Below, one piece after another: positions 9,588 through 18,829 of a stretch of DNA of 64,000 bases. The first letter of the stretch is position 1. Each line of letters opens with the position of its first letter. Source of the DNA: Planomicrobium sp. CPCC 101110 (lineage in GTDB: Bacteria; Bacillota; Bacilli; Bacillales_A; Planococcaceae); the NCBI RefSeq assembly GCF_007859395.1, contig NZ_VOHD01000003.1, forward strand, positions 149,561-213,560, read 5' to 3'. The notes under the pieces were generated by a model, which worked only from the letters and a program-made list of their open reading frames with translations, did not search any database and had not been told where the DNA came from. The translations under genes were made by a program, and so were the position numbers.

Positions 9588-9617
9588 TTGACACTCTATT
9601 CTGAACCATGATAGTAT
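9588..9617 (+). promoter_or_regulatory. SigA promoter of mtnKA and transporter operon
   Basis: TTGACA (9588-9593), an 18-base spacer and TAGTAT (9612-9617) lie about 45 bases before the plus-strand SAM riboswitch. Confidence 0.6.
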
Positions 9618-9660
9618 TCATTATCGAGCCAACTAACAAAATAAAATCATAAAGTTACTA

Positions 9661-9816
9661 CTCTTATCAAGAGCTGGCAGAGGGATAATGGCCCAATGAC
9701 GCCCAGCAACCGACCGTAATACCGTTGTGAAACGGGGCGCTTCTGCGCCGGGATGAAAATTCCGCAAGGCACGGTGCTAATTCCATCAGAGGTGAAAATC
9801 TCTGAAAGATAAGAGG
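9661..9816 (+). ncRNA. SAM-I riboswitch (S-box) of mtnKA
   Basis: P1 is CTCTTATC (9661-9668) with GATAAGAG. Conserved S-box pieces are GAGCTGGCAGAGGGA, ATGACGCCCAGCAACC and GGCACGGTGCTAATTCC. A terminator follows at 9837-9866. The P3 arm (around 9715-9765) is longer than in the minus-strand copy. Same ligand and logic as the mtnW leader. Confidence 0.96.
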
Positions 9817-9836
9817 TGAAGAATCTATTATTCTGC

Positions 9837-9866
9837 GCCTCTTTCTTAAATGAAAGAGGCTTTTTA
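9837..9866 (+). terminator. Riboswitch-controlled terminator before mtnK
   Basis: GCCTCTTT and AAAGAGGC form the stem and TTTTT follows. It ends 18 bases before the first mtnK ATG. Confidence 0.9.
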
Positions 9867-9884
9867 TATGCCGGAGAAAGGTAG

Positions 9885-11078
9885 ATGACCATGACAACCA
9901 CGATACAATCATATAAAGCATTAACTGATGAAAGCGCCATTGAATTGGCGAAAAGCCTGGAGTTCTTCCCGCAAGGCGCCAAATTGGAAAGCCGGGAAAT
10001 CGGGGATGGCAATTTGAATTATGTGTTTAGAATCACGGATAGCGAAAGCGGCAAAGGCTTGATCATCAAACAGGCATTGCCGTACGCCAAAGTTGTCGGC
10101 GAAAGCTGGCCTTTGACATTGAAACGGGCGACGATTGAAGCAAATGCGCTTCGGAAGCACGGTGAATTTGTACCGGAACTTGTTCCGTCTGTATATGCTA
10201 CAAATGAAGAGCTGGCCATTACCGTGATGGAGGATTTGTCTCATTTGACTATCGCTCGTGAAGGTTTGATCAACGGGGAGGCTTATCCGAATCTATCAAA
10301 GCATATTGGTGAGTACTTGGCGAAAACCTTATTCCATACATCGGATTTCGCGTTGCATCCATTCGAGAAAAAACGCTTGGCAGCAGAATTTTCAAACCCG
10401 GAGCTCTGCAAGATCACGGAGGACCTTATCTTTACAGATCCGTTCTTCAATCACGAAACAAACGATTTCGAGCCGGAACTTCAAGAGGCGGTTGAGGCCA
10501 TTTGGAAAAACGGTCCGCTGAAGCTCGAAGCGGCCAAGTTGAAGAAAAGCTTTTTAACGGAAGCTGAAGCGCTATTGCACGGAGACCTTCATACAGGAAG
10601 CATTTTTGCGAGTGAGGCGGAAACGAAAGTCATCGATCCGGAATTCGCATTTTACGGGCCGGCCGGTTTTGATATTGGTTTGTTTTTGGGCAACCTTATC
10701 GTTCAAGCCATCACACGGGAAGGCGAAAAACAGGAAGCGGTCATTCGCCACATCGATAATACATGGAAAGTGTTTTCTTCTACTTATTTGCTCTTATGGG
10801 AAGAGCAAGGAGTTGGAGCCTTCAAAGACACTGAAGGATATAAGGAATTTATCCTGGAGAAAATTTTTCAGGATACAATCGGCTTTGCCGGCTGTGAATT
10901 GATCCGTCGGACCATCGGATTGGCGCATGTTAAAGATCTGGACGGCATTGAAGATCCGGAGCGCCGAATCCGTTTGAAGAAGCAAGTGCTGCAGACTGGT
11001 GAAGCATTAATAGTAAAGCGCAAAGAACTGCCATCAATTGGTGCAGTGATTGCGTTAGTTGAGGAGCAAAAACGATGA
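9885..11078 (+). CDS. mtnK: S-methyl-5-thioribose kinase (MtnK)
   Basis: 397 residues. It phosphorylates methylthioribose at C1 using ATP, the first committed step of the salvage of 5-methylthioadenosine in this pathway. Very close in pattern to Bacillus Mtn[38 protein letters not shown], the Brenner-type loop [11 protein letters not shown] and the metal-binding [13 protein letters not shown]. Two in-frame ATGs exist (9885 and 9891); with GGAGAAAGG at 9873-9881 either could be used, and 9891 has the more usual spacing. First gene of the plus-strand operon behind the SAM riboswitch; overlaps mtnA by 4 bases. Confidence 0.97.
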   Translation: MTMTTTIQSYKALTDESAIELAKSLEFFPQGAKLESREIGDGNLNYVFRITDSESGKGLIIKQALPYAKVVGESWPLTLKRATIEANALRKHGEFVPELVPSVYATNEELAITVMEDLSHLTIAREGLINGEAYPNLSKHIGEYLAKTLFHTSDFALHPFEKKRLAAEFSNPELCKITEDLIFTDPFFNHETNDFEPELQEAVEAIWKNGPLKLEAAKLKKSFLTEAEALLHGDLHTGSIFASEAETKVIDPEFAFYGPAGFDIGLFLGNLIVQAITREGEKQEAVIRHIDNTWKVFSSTYLLLWEEQGVGAFKDTEGYKEFILEKIFQDTIGFAGCELIRRTIGLAHVKDLDGIEDPERRIRLKKQVLQTGEALIVKRKELPSIGAVIALVEEQKR

Positions 11079-12136
11079 GCATTCCGTTATCGATCAAGTG
11101 GACAGATCAGCAGCTTGTAATTTTGGACCAGCAAAAATTGCCTCATCTTATTGAGTACATCACGTTGGAAACAATCGAAGATGTGTATGATGCAATTTTA
11201 AAATTGAAAGTGCGCGGCGCGCCGGCAATCGGCATTACTGCCGCTTATGGCTTAGCTATTGCAGCACAGCGCCATGAACCGGAAAGCTTGGAAGCTTTTC
11301 ACCACTATGTAAGAAAAGATGCCACTTATCTGGCAGAGTCGCGGCCTACAGCGGTCAATCTGGTCTGGGCATTGGAGCGCTTGCTCGGTACTGTACAACA
11401 GGCGAAAACGGTTGAGGAAGCGAAAGCGATCCTGATCGATGAAGCGGTGAAAATCCATCAAGAAGATGAAGAATCTTGCCGAAACATCGGGGAATATGCG
11501 TTGTCGCTGCTTGAAGGGCAATCAAAAGTCATGACAATCTGCAACGCGGGTTCAATTGCTACAGCAAAATACGGTACGGCGCTGGCGCCTTTCCACCTAG
11601 GAAGCGAACGCGGCAAAACCTTCGAAGTGTATGCCTGCGAAACCCGCCCGGTATTTCAAGGCTCCCGCCTGACAGTGTGGGAACTCCAGCAATCAGGTGT
11701 TGATGTCACGCTCATCACCGACAGCATGGCGGCCCATACGATCGGCGCTAAAAGTGTGGAAGCGATCATCGTCGGTGCTGACCGCATTGCGGCAAATGGC
11801 GATACCGCCAACAAAATCGGGACACTCAATCTGGCATTATTGGCTGCGGCCTATCAAATTCCATTTTATGTGGCAGCTCCGGTGTCAACCTTCGATCTAT
11901 CGATTGAAAACGGCAAAAACATCACTATTGAAGAGCGCCATCCGGACGAAATCACACACATTGGCGGAGAACCGATTGCTCCGATTGGCACGAAAGTTTT
12001 CAATCCGGCCTTTGATGTTACTCCTGGCCATTTAATCACAGCCATCATCACGGAAAAAGGGATCATTCATCCAGAATACGACAAAAATATCCCTAGCTTG
12101 CTAGGGGCGTACACAGGAAAAGGGGAAACGAAATGA
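11075..12136 (+). CDS. mtnA: S-methyl-5-thioribose-1-phosphate isomerase (MtnA)
   Basis: 353 residues, starting in the ATGA overlap with mtnK. It converts the aldose methylthioribose 1-phosphate to the ketose methylthioribulose 1-phosphate. Family hallmarks: [15 protein letters not shown] near the N-terminus, the catalytic cysteine in [15 protein letters not shown] and the aspartate in [17 protein letters not shown]. It belongs to the eIF2B-alpha-like fold. The 3' end overlaps the following lipoprotein gene by 4 bases, tying the transporter to the salvage operon. Confidence 0.97.
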   Translation: MSIPLSIKWTDQQLVILDQQKLPHLIEYITLETIEDVYDAILKLKVRGAPAIGITAAYGLAIAAQRHEPESLEAFHHYVRKDATYLAESRPTAVNLVWALERLLGTVQQAKTVEEAKAILIDEAVKIHQEDEESCRNIGEYALSLLEGQSKVMTICNAGSIATAKYGTALAPFHLGSERGKTFEVYACETRPVFQGSRLTVWELQQSGVDVTLITDSMAAHTIGAKSVEAIIVGADRIAANGDTANKIGTLNLALLAAAYQIPFYVAAPVSTFDLSIENGKNITIEERHPDEITHIGGEPIAPIGTKVFNPAFDVTPGHLITAIITEKGIIHPEYDKNIPSLLGAYTGKGETK

Positions 12137-13212
12137 AAAAACAATCGCTTTGGTTATTATCAGCACTCCTATTGATCGGTATTTTGCTAGCAGGCTGCCA
12201 GCCAAAAGGGAACGCCGTCGAAGAAGCTGCTCCTGAAAACAAGACGGCGGCTTCAGACCATCCGCTTTCAGGAAAGAAAATAGCGTTGATCATGCAGATC
12301 AACCTTGGGACGTTTTCAGCCCAATATATTGACGGTGTGAAAGAGCAAGTAGAAAAGTTCGGCGGCAGCGTCACTGTATTCACTTCAGACGGTGACTTGG
12401 CAAAAATGGCATCAAACCTTGACGCAGCAGTTAACCAAGGCGTAGATGGCATCTTGATTGACCATGGAACAAAAGAAGCATTGAACCAAGGTGTTGAAAA
12501 AGCGATTGAAAAAGGAATTCCTGTTGTTGCGTTTGACACTGGAGTAGAGGTGGATGGAGTCGTAAACCTTCAGCAAGGCGACCAGGCTATGGCTGAAATG
12601 ACTTTGGAAAAGTTGGCTGAAGATGCAAATGGCGAAGCGAACATCGTGAAAATTTGGGTCGCAGGTTTTGCTCCGATGGAAAGACGCCAAGTAGCTTATG
12701 AAGAATTTGTGTCAAACAATCCAGGCATCAAGGAAGTCGCGACTTTTGGTGCGGCTACCCAAAATACAGCGCTTGATACGCAATCACAGATGGAAGCAAT
12801 TTTGAAGCAATATCCAAACGAAGGCGATATTACTGCAGTATGGGCTTCTTGGGATGAGTTCGCGAAAGGGGCTGTCCGCGCCATAGAACAGGCGGGACGT
12901 ACAGATATTAAAGTATACGGCATTGACATGAGCGATGAAGATTTGCAGATGATGCAAAAAGAAAACAGCCCGTGGATTGCTTCGGCAGCTGTTGATCCGA
13001 TTGATATCGGGCGCATCCAAGTACGTTATTTGTACCAAAAGATCAACGGAGAAAATCCGGAAGAAAATATTGTGTTGGAACCAGTTTTTGTTGATAAAGA
13101 AAGCCTCCCGGAAGAAACGATAACAACAGCTGAGCTTAGCGAGTATGTTGAAGGCTGGGGAGCAAGCGACCAAGGGTACACTGATGCCCTTCGGGAATTG
13201 GAAGGCCAATAA
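12133..13212 (+). CDS. Sugar-type ABC transporter substrate-binding lipoprotein (predicted methylthioribose binding)
   Basis: 359 residues. A lipoprotein signal peptide ends in LLAGC (Cys at about residue 23), so the mature protein is lipid-anchored outside the membrane. The body is a type I periplasmic-binding fold of the ribose/RbsB kind: [45 protein letters not shown]. It starts inside the mtnA stop codon (ATGA). Because it is co-transcribed with the methylthioribose kinase and isomerase and sits behind a SAM riboswitch, methylthioribose or a related thiosugar is the likely ligand. This is inference from context, not from a specificity motif. Confidence 0.9.
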   Translation: MKKQSLWLLSALLLIGILLAGCQPKGNAVEEAAPENKTAASDHPLSGKKIALIMQINLGTFSAQYIDGVKEQVEKFGGSVTVFTSDGDLAKMASNLDAAVNQGVDGILIDHGTKEALNQGVEKAIEKGIPVVAFDTGVEVDGVVNLQQGDQAMAEMTLEKLAEDANGEANIVKIWVAGFAPMERRQVAYEEFVSNNPGIKEVATFGAATQNTALDTQSQMEAILKQYPNEGDITAVWASWDEFAKGAVRAIEQAGRTDIKVYGIDMSDEDLQMMQKENSPWIASAAVDPIDIGRIQVRYLYQKINGENPEENIVLEPVFVDKESLPEETITTAELSEYVEGWGASDQGYTDALRELEGQ

Positions 13213-13220
13213 TTTCTTGC

Positions 13221-13256
13221 GAAAGAGCTGTCCATTATGGGGACAGCTCTTTTCTC
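13221..13256 (+). terminator. Intercistronic hairpin between binding protein and ATPase genes
   Basis: AAAGAGCTGTCC and GGACAGCTCTTT pair around 5 bases, with TTTTC following. It resembles a leaky terminator or mRNA-stabilising stem, commonly seen after binding-protein genes that need a higher dose than the rest of the transporter. Confidence 0.7.
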
Positions 13257-13272
13257 AGAAAGGAGCAAGTCC

Positions 13273-14811
13273 ATGGAAAACTACTTATTATCGATGAACA
13301 GCATCCAAAAGACATTTGGAAAAGTAAAGGCGCTTGAAAAGACGAATTTCCATTTGCAAAAAGGAGAAGTCCATGCCTTGCTCGGTGTTAACGGAGCTGG
13401 AAAGAGCACGCTTATGAAAATCCTATCGGGCGTCTACGAGCAGGACAGCGGAGAATTGCTGCTAGAAGGGAAAAGCATTCATATGCCATCCCCAAAAGCG
13501 GCAAAAGAACAAGGGATTTATTGCGTTTACCAAGAAGTGGACACCGCCATTGTGGCAGAACTGTCTGTCGCGGAAAATATTTTGCTCGATACGTTCGTTT
13601 CCGGAAAAAACTTATTTGTCTCCAAATCAAAGCTATACGCAAAAGCAAAGGCGGTATTGGAAGAATTGCATGCAGAAGATATTCCGGTTCAGCAAAAAGC
13701 CGCTCAGCTGACATTGGCTGAAAAGCAGCTGGTGTTGATTGCCCGGGCGCTGGTCCATTCGGCGAAAATCATCATCTTTGATGAGCCGACCGCCCCGTTG
13801 TCGATCCATGAAGCGGAAAAGCTTTTTTCGGTCATCCGTAAGTTGAAGTCTGAAGGAGTGAGCTGTGTTTTCATTTCCCACAGATTGCCGGAAGTGTTCG
13901 AAATTAGCGACCGGATAACAGTGATGCGGGAAGGGACAGTGGTGGAGACCTTTGAAACGTCCCGGGCTGACCAGGATCAGATTGTAGGGGCGATGCTAGG
14001 CGCTTCGCTCAGCAACGAACTGATCAACCGGACACATCCGGTTGGCGCGCCGCTGCTGCAGGTAAATGGGTTATCCGATAGCGAAAAACTGAAAGATATT
14101 GCATTTGAAGTTGCAGAAGGGGAAATTGTGGGCGTAGTCGGACTGGTCGGAGCCGGCAAAACCGAACTGGCCAAAGCTTTGTTCGGGGGGATGCATTTGA
14201 CAAAAGGCAGCGTACAGCTGGCAGGAAAAAGCCTGAAGCTGAAACATCCCGAAGACGCCATTAAGGCAGGAATGGCACTTGTTCCAGAGGAGCGAAGAAA
14301 AGAAGGGCTGTTCGTCCACGAGTCGCTTCAAACGAATGCATCATTTCCGAACTTGCGCAAATTCTCCCGTGGATTGTTTATGAACAAAGCGGCCGAAAAA
14401 GGATTTGCTTCAGATATCATCAGCCGTCTGCGCATCAAAACGGACAGCACGGAAACACCGCTTGTCCATTTGAGTGGAGGAAATCAGCAGAAAGTGGCCA
14501 TCGGCAAATGGATCTCTCTTGATTCGGCCTTGTACTTGTTCGACGAACCGACAAAAGGCGTCGATATTGGCGCAAAAGTCGACATTTTCAAACTGGTGCG
14601 CCAGCTTGCTGCGAGCGGCAAAGGCTGCATCTATTTTTCCAGTGAAATTCATGAAGCTATTGGAATATCAGACCGGATTTTAGTTATGTATAACGGGCAG
14701 ATCGTGAAAGAGTTTTCGCGAGAAGAAGCGACCCAAGAAAGGATTTTGTTGTATGCAAGCGGTGGAAAAGAAGAGCTCAGCGAAAGAAAACGCGATACAG
14801 TTTTTATTTAA
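13273..14811 (+). CDS. Sugar ABC transporter ATP-binding protein, RbsA-like double ATPase
   Basis: 512 residues from ATG 13273, placed 6 bases after GAAAGGAGC; an upstream in-frame ATG at 13237 lies inside the hairpin and lacks a site. Two ABC domains in tandem as in RbsA/MglA. The first has GVNGAGKST (Walker A), LTLAEKQLVLIARAL and IIIFDEPTAPLS (Walker B). The second has GLVGAGKTEL, LSGGNQQKVAIGKW (signature) and YLFDEPTKGVD. In the first domain the usual LSGGQ is replaced by LTLAEKQ, consistent with one degenerate site as often in this family. It energises import together with the permease and lipoprotein; the 3' end overlaps the permease gene by 59 bases. Confidence 0.93.
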   Translation: MENYLLSMNSIQKTFGKVKALEKTNFHLQKGEVHALLGVNGAGKSTLMKILSGVYEQDSGELLLEGKSIHMPSPKAAKEQGIYCVYQEVDTAIVAELSVAENILLDTFVSGKNLFVSKSKLYAKAKAVLEELHAEDIPVQQKAAQLTLAEKQLVLIARALVHSAKIIIFDEPTAPLSIHEAEKLFSVIRKLKSEGVSCVFISHRLPEVFEISDRITVMREGTVVETFETSRADQDQIVGAMLGASLSNELINRTHPVGAPLLQVNGLSDSEKLKDIAFEVAEGEIVGVVGLVGAGKTELAKALFGGMHLTKGSVQLAGKSLKLKHPEDAIKAGMALVPEERRKEGLFVHESLQTNASFPNLRKFSRGLFMNKAAEKGFASDIISRLRIKTDSTETPLVHLSGGNQQKVAIGKWISLDSALYLFDEPTKGVDIGAKVDIFKLVRQLAASGKGCIYFSSEIHEAIGISDRILVMYNGQIVKEFSREEATQERILLYASGGKEELSERKRDTVFI

Positions 14812-15772
14812 ATATGGAGCGATTGCCTTATTGGTTTTCATTGTTTTATATTTCAGCACAATCAGCGAAGCATTTTTGACATATGGCAATTTCACGGATA
14901 TTTTGCGGTCGATTTCCATTGTGACCCTGTTGGCGCTGGGAGTAACATTCACATTGGTTGTAAACGGTTTTGACTTATCAGTCGGATCGACCATGTCGCT
15001 GTCAACCGTTGTTACAGCATCTCTTATGGTCTGGTACGAAATGCCGCTATGGCTCGTTTTGGTGCTGCCATTGCTTGTCGGAGTGGCTATCGGCGCGTTG
15101 AACAGCTTTTTGATTGTTGTCATCGGGATTCCCGATTTGCTGGCAACGCTAGGGATGATGTATATTGTGGCGGGTCTTCACCGGACTTATACTGAAGGCT
15201 ATTCGATCTACAATAATATGCCGTTAACATCGGGTGGAACAGCGCCTGGACAACTTTCCGAAGCATTCTTATGGATTGGCCAAGGGAAAATGCTCGGTCT
15301 GCCAGTGCCTGTTTGGATTATGCTTGTCATGGTATTGGCAACTTACGTGGTCCTCAATCATACGCGTTGGGGGCGCATTTTGCAGATGACCGGGGGCAAC
15401 GCGGAAGCGGCAACGCTTTCCGGGGTCAACGTCAAAAAGGTGAAATTCGCAGCGTACGTAATATCAGGCATTTTTGCTTCGATGGCGGGAATTCTATTTA
15501 CAGCACGTGTCGGCTCAGGACAAATTGATGCCGGCGCCCCGTTGATGATGGAAGCCGTAGCTGCCGTATTCGTCGGTTATTCGGTGCTTGGTGCAGGAAA
15601 ACCGAATGCGCTTGGAACATTTTTTGGCGCGGCAGTTATCGGTATTTTGCTGAATGGCTTGACGATCTTGAATTTGCCGTATTACGCGTTTGATATTATC
15701 AAAGGCGGCGTGCTGGTCATTGCGCTCGCAGTTACGTATGTATACGCAAAACATAAATTTGCGAGAACTTGA
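14753..15772 (+). CDS. Sugar ABC transporter permease, RbsC-like
   Basis: 339 residues from ATG 14753 with AAAGGA about 9 bases upstream. About eight to ten hydrophobic segments; conserved RbsC features are ALGVTFTLVVNGFDLSVGS near residue 60-80, GIPDLLATLGMMYI and GILFTARVGSGQ. One permease gene implies a homodimeric channel. The coding start lies inside the ATPase gene, so expression is coupled. Last gene of the SAM-riboswitch operon mtnK-mtnA-lipoprotein-ATPase-permease; a terminator follows 5 bases after the stop. Confidence 0.93.
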   Translation: MQAVEKKSSAKENAIQFLFKYGAIALLVFIVLYFSTISEAFLTYGNFTDILRSISIVTLLALGVTFTLVVNGFDLSVGSTMSLSTVVTASLMVWYEMPLWLVLVLPLLVGVAIGALNSFLIVVIGIPDLLATLGMMYIVAGLHRTYTEGYSIYNNMPLTSGGTAPGQLSEAFLWIGQGKMLGLPVPVWIMLVMVLATYVVLNHTRWGRILQMTGGNAEAATLSGVNVKKVKFAAYVISGIFASMAGILFTARVGSGQIDAGAPLMMEAVAAVFVGYSVLGAGKPNALGTFFGAAVIGILLNGLTILNLPYYAFDIIKGGVLVIALAVTYVYAKHKFART

Positions 15773-15775
15773 ATT

Positions 15776-15811
15776 TGAAAAAGGCTGCCGATTTCTCGGC
15801 AGCCTTTTTAT
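15776..15811. terminator. Terminator after the methylthioribose operon
   Basis: AAAAAGGCTGCCGA and TCGGCAGCCTTTTT form a perfect stem. It also serves the convergent reductase-like gene on the minus strand. Confidence 0.92.
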
Positions 15812-15815
15812 GTGC

Positions 15816-16355
15816 TTAAGTGCCAGCTGGGACATAGCTCGATAAGATAACACCGGTAGTTGTTGCTTTGCTTGTGCCTAAAGAAAATTTCTTTTCTGTC
15901 TGTCCCACTTTGAATAGCCGCTTGCCTTCACCAAGCACCAGAGGAAAGACCATCACGTGCAATTCATCGATCAAATCGTGTTCCAGAAGCATTTGAACGA
16001 GCCTGGCACTTCCGTATACGAGCATTGTATGGTCGTTTTGTTTCAGCTTTTGCACTTCTTCCGCCAGGTTTCCTTTAAGGAATGTGGCATTCCATTCGGA
16101 CGTTTCAAAGGTTTCGGAGGCAACGAATTTCGGTAGGCTGTTCATCCGTTCCGCAAACCCTTCTTCGTCTTGCATCTTTGGCCAAGCTTCAGCGAATTCT
16201 TCATAAGTGGTTCGCCCGAGCAGCAAGGAATCGCTTTCAAAAAGCAGTGTATGTTGAAGGTTGGCTATTTCATCGTTCCAATATGGTGCTGTCCATGACG
16301 GCGCCTCGATTACCCCATCCATTGTCATGTACATTGATACAATAATTTTCCCCAT
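15816..16355 (-). CDS. Dihydrofolate reductase-like / RibD C-terminal-type protein
   Basis: 179 residues, ATG at 16355 preceded by a GGAGGG site. The start GKIIVSMYMTMDGVIEAP, the LLGRTTYEEFAEAWP segment, and the SARLVQMLLEHDLIDELHVMVFPLVLGEGKRLF region are typical of the RibD_C/YyaP/YwjB-like family of NADPH-dependent reductases. The natural substrate of these stand-alone proteins is generally unknown. It stands alone, convergent with the ABC permease gene. Confidence 0.88.
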   Translation of the reverse strand: MGKIIVSMYMTMDGVIEAPSWTAPYWNDEIANLQHTLLFESDSLLLGRTTYEEFAEAWPKMQDEEGFAERMNSLPKFVASETFETSEWNATFLKGNLAEEVQKLKQNDHTMLVYGSARLVQMLLEHDLIDELHVMVFPLVLGEGKRLFKVGQTEKKFSLGTSKATTTGVILSSYVPAGT

Positions 16356-16637
16356 GCCTTTCCCTCCTTTTTCGCCAGTTCATAACTAATTCTGCACGGC
16401 AGCAAAATAATCCTATCTGTCGGTATGAATTAATTTAAAGTGGAAAAGAAATTGATCCAGCCAGAAGAACGGCAAGTTGACAACTGAAAGGAATGTTTTA
16501 TTTGCTTGTGGCATTTCGGTTGGCTGACAAATCTATACAATGGGCAACATACAGATTTAGGAAAAATTATCTAATCTTGCAGTTATTAAGTTGTATAAAG
16601 TAAACTGAAGGTATTAGAAATCAGGGAGGAAAACAAT

Positions 16638-17642
16638 GTGGAATGCAATAGTTGTTCGGTTGCCAGTTTGAAATTTGAAATCCGGTTTGAAGGGGAGGCA
16701 AACCTTTCATCTGTCGAACAGATTATGGATCATTTGAAGCGCAGGGAAATAACATTCAGCATGAAAGAGCCGGTTCTGCAAACAGATGAAAGAGGCGCCA
16801 AGGAATTTCTGGATTTTTGCAATCATTTTCTTGAAACGGACAAAGTGGCATTCCGTATCCATAAAGAAAAATGGCAGCCTGTTTCTGAGCTGCAAAATGT
16901 TTTTGATATGGAATGGATTGATGATGTAATTTCAAACGAACGGTTGATTTGCCATTACCAGCCAATAGTGACTGACACTGAAGAGATTTTTGCTTATGAA
17001 CTTCTTTCCAGATTCAATAACGAAGACGGTTCAACAATTTATCCGAATGAAATTTTTCCAGCTGCCAAAAGCAGAGGCCGGCTATATGCACTTGACCGAA
17101 TCTGCAGAATGACAGCGGTCAGATACGCAGTGCCGTTAAAAAACAAAAAAGCGTTCATCAATTTTATTCCGACATCTATTTATTCGCCGGAATTCTGTTT
17201 GCGGTCTACAACAAATTTGGCAAACCAGCTTGGCGTGGATGCAAAACAGTTGGTTTTTGAAGTGGTGGAAACGGAAAAAGTGGATGATGTGGACCATTTG
17301 AAAAAAATCCTGTCTTTTTATAAAGAAAAAGGATTCCAGTACGCCTTGGATGACGTGGGAGAAGGGCATAGCACAATTGAACTGCTGGCAGATTTGCGGC
17401 CTCACTATATGAAGCTGGACATGCAATTCGTCCAAGGGGTTGCACATGATGCACGCAAACAAGAAGTGGCTATTAAATTTTTGGAAAAGGCATCAGAAGT
17501 TGGTTCAGTTCCATTAGCTGAAGGAGTGGAAGAGAGAGCCGATTTTGACTGGCTAAAACAACAAGGTTATAAATTATTCCAAGGATACTTGTTCGGCAAG
17601 CCGGCTGCGGCTCCACTAAAAGAAATGGAATATCAGGCATAA
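16638..17642 (+). CDS. EAL-domain protein, putative c-di-GMP phosphodiesterase
   Basis: 334 residues. GTG at 16638 follows AGGGAGG with 8 bases between; an overlapping ATG at 16636 is in another frame that ends quickly. Residues 1-95 are an unrecognised soluble N-terminal domain, and 100-330 are EAL. The motif reads YELLSR (E121), then FINF (N175), EVVETE (E208/E211), ALDDVGEG (D238, D239), MKLD (K259), EGVE (E295) and FQGYLFG. All catalytic positions of active EAL enzymes appear present, so hydrolysis of c-di-GMP to pGpG is likely. No membrane segment and no GGDEF domain. Monocistronic, with its own terminator. Confidence 0.92.
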   Translation: MECNSCSVASLKFEIRFEGEANLSSVEQIMDHLKRREITFSMKEPVLQTDERGAKEFLDFCNHFLETDKVAFRIHKEKWQPVSELQNVFDMEWIDDVISNERLICHYQPIVTDTEEIFAYELLSRFNNEDGSTIYPNEIFPAAKSRGRLYALDRICRMTAVRYAVPLKNKKAFINFIPTSIYSPEFCLRSTTNLANQLGVDAKQLVFEVVETEKVDDVDHLKKILSFYKEKGFQYALDDVGEGHSTIELLADLRPHYMKLDMQFVQGVAHDARKQEVAIKFLEKASEVGSVPLAEGVEERADFDWLKQQGYKLFQGYLFGKPAAAPLKEMEYQA

Positions 17643-17684
17643 AAAGCGGGAAATCGGTTGAAAAGCCGGTTTCCCGCTTTTTCA
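17641..17684 (+). terminator. Terminator of the EAL gene
   Basis: AAAAAGCGGGAAA and TTTCCCGCTTTTT pair around an inner CGGTT/AGCCG step; it overlaps the last bases of the stop codon. Confidence 0.9.
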
Positions 17685-17766
17685 TAACGAAAATTGACTA
17701 AGGCAAGTCGAGGGCATATGCTTTGAGATATATACATACATTTTTGAAAATTTAGGAGGAGTGGCA

Positions 17767-18759
17767 GTGGATAAAATCAGGTGGGGCATTTTAGGGACGG
17801 CAAACATTGCACGAGCGGAATTGGCTCCCGCAATCATGCGCGCAAGCAATGCCGAAGTCGGTGCAATAGCGAGCAGGAGCAGCAAGGTTTTTGAAGTGGC
17901 GAATGAACTGAGCATTGAAAGTGCGTATGAATCGTATGACGAGTTGTTGGAAGATGATGAAATTGACGCCGTCTATATTCCGCTGCCAAACCATTTGCAT
18001 AAAGAATGGGTTATCAAGGCGGCCCGGAAAGGCAAGCATGTTTTATGCGAAAAGCCTGCTTCTTTAACGACAGAAGAAGCCAGGGAGATGGTGCAAGTCT
18101 GCAAAGACAGCAATGTAAAGTTCATGGAAGCTTTTATGTACCAATTCCATCCGCAGCATCACCGTGTAAGGAGTATTATTGCATCAGGTGAAATTGGGGA
18201 AGTCATGCTGTTCAAGTCGAGCCATTCGTTCTATTTCGCGGAGCGGGCGAATGATATTCGAATGATGAAAGAGGGCGGCGGCAGCATTTATGATGTAGGG
18301 TGTTATTCTATCCATGCCATGAGGAGCATCCTGCGGACTGAACCGGTTGAAGTCCAGGCATACGCGGAACTGGATCCAGATGCTCAGGTGGATGTGTCGG
18401 CCTACAGTTTCTTGAAATTGGAAAATGGGGCGAAAGCGGTCCTTGATTGCAGCTTTGATATGGTCGATCGCAATGAATATGAGATAGTGGGAACAAAAGG
18501 CTCCATCAAAGTGCCTTTTGCATTCCGTCCAGACCATAATGGCGGACTGGGCCATGTGATTGTGCAGACAGGAACCTTCAAAAGAGAAGAAAAAATTTAC
18601 GGGGACATTTACCGGATGGAAGTGGAGCATTTTTCCAGAGCGGTATTGGAAGACTTGGAACCTGCTTATTCCGGCGCCTCTACCATTCAAAATATGCGCG
18701 TAATCGATGCTTGCTACGAATCAATCCGTACAGGGGAACGAGTAAAGATAAAGCGTTAG
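17767..18759 (+). CDS. Gfo/Idh/MocA-family NAD(P)-dependent oxidoreductase
   Basis: 330 residues from GTG 17767; AGGAGG at 17754-17759 leaves 7 bases, whereas the in-frame GTG at 17761 would leave one. N-terminal Rossmann fold (IRWGILGTANIARAELAPAI), then AVYIPLPNHLHKEWVIKAARKGKHVLCEKP, the EKP catalytic lysine motif, and a C-terminal alpha/beta substrate domain with GGGSIYDVGCYSIHAMR. The family oxidises or reduces sugars, inositols and similar compounds; the substrate here is not apparent. It is followed after 70 bases by a flavin-reductase-like gene, perhaps in the same transcript. Confidence 0.92.
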   Translation: MDKIRWGILGTANIARAELAPAIMRASNAEVGAIASRSSKVFEVANELSIESAYESYDELLEDDEIDAVYIPLPNHLHKEWVIKAARKGKHVLCEKPASLTTEEAREMVQVCKDSNVKFMEAFMYQFHPQHHRVRSIIASGEIGEVMLFKSSHSFYFAERANDIRMMKEGGGSIYDVGCYSIHAMRSILRTEPVEVQAYAELDPDAQVDVSAYSFLKLENGAKAVLDCSFDMVDRNEYEIVGTKGSIKVPFAFRPDHNGGLGHVIVQTGTFKREEKIYGDIYRMEVEHFSRAVLEDLEPAYSGASTIQNMRVIDACYESIRTGERVKIKR

Positions 18760-18829
18760 CAATGCATCCATGCAACATTAAAACCAACAGGAAGACCAAA
18801 GAAAGACCAAAGGAAGAGGAGGAGTGGCT

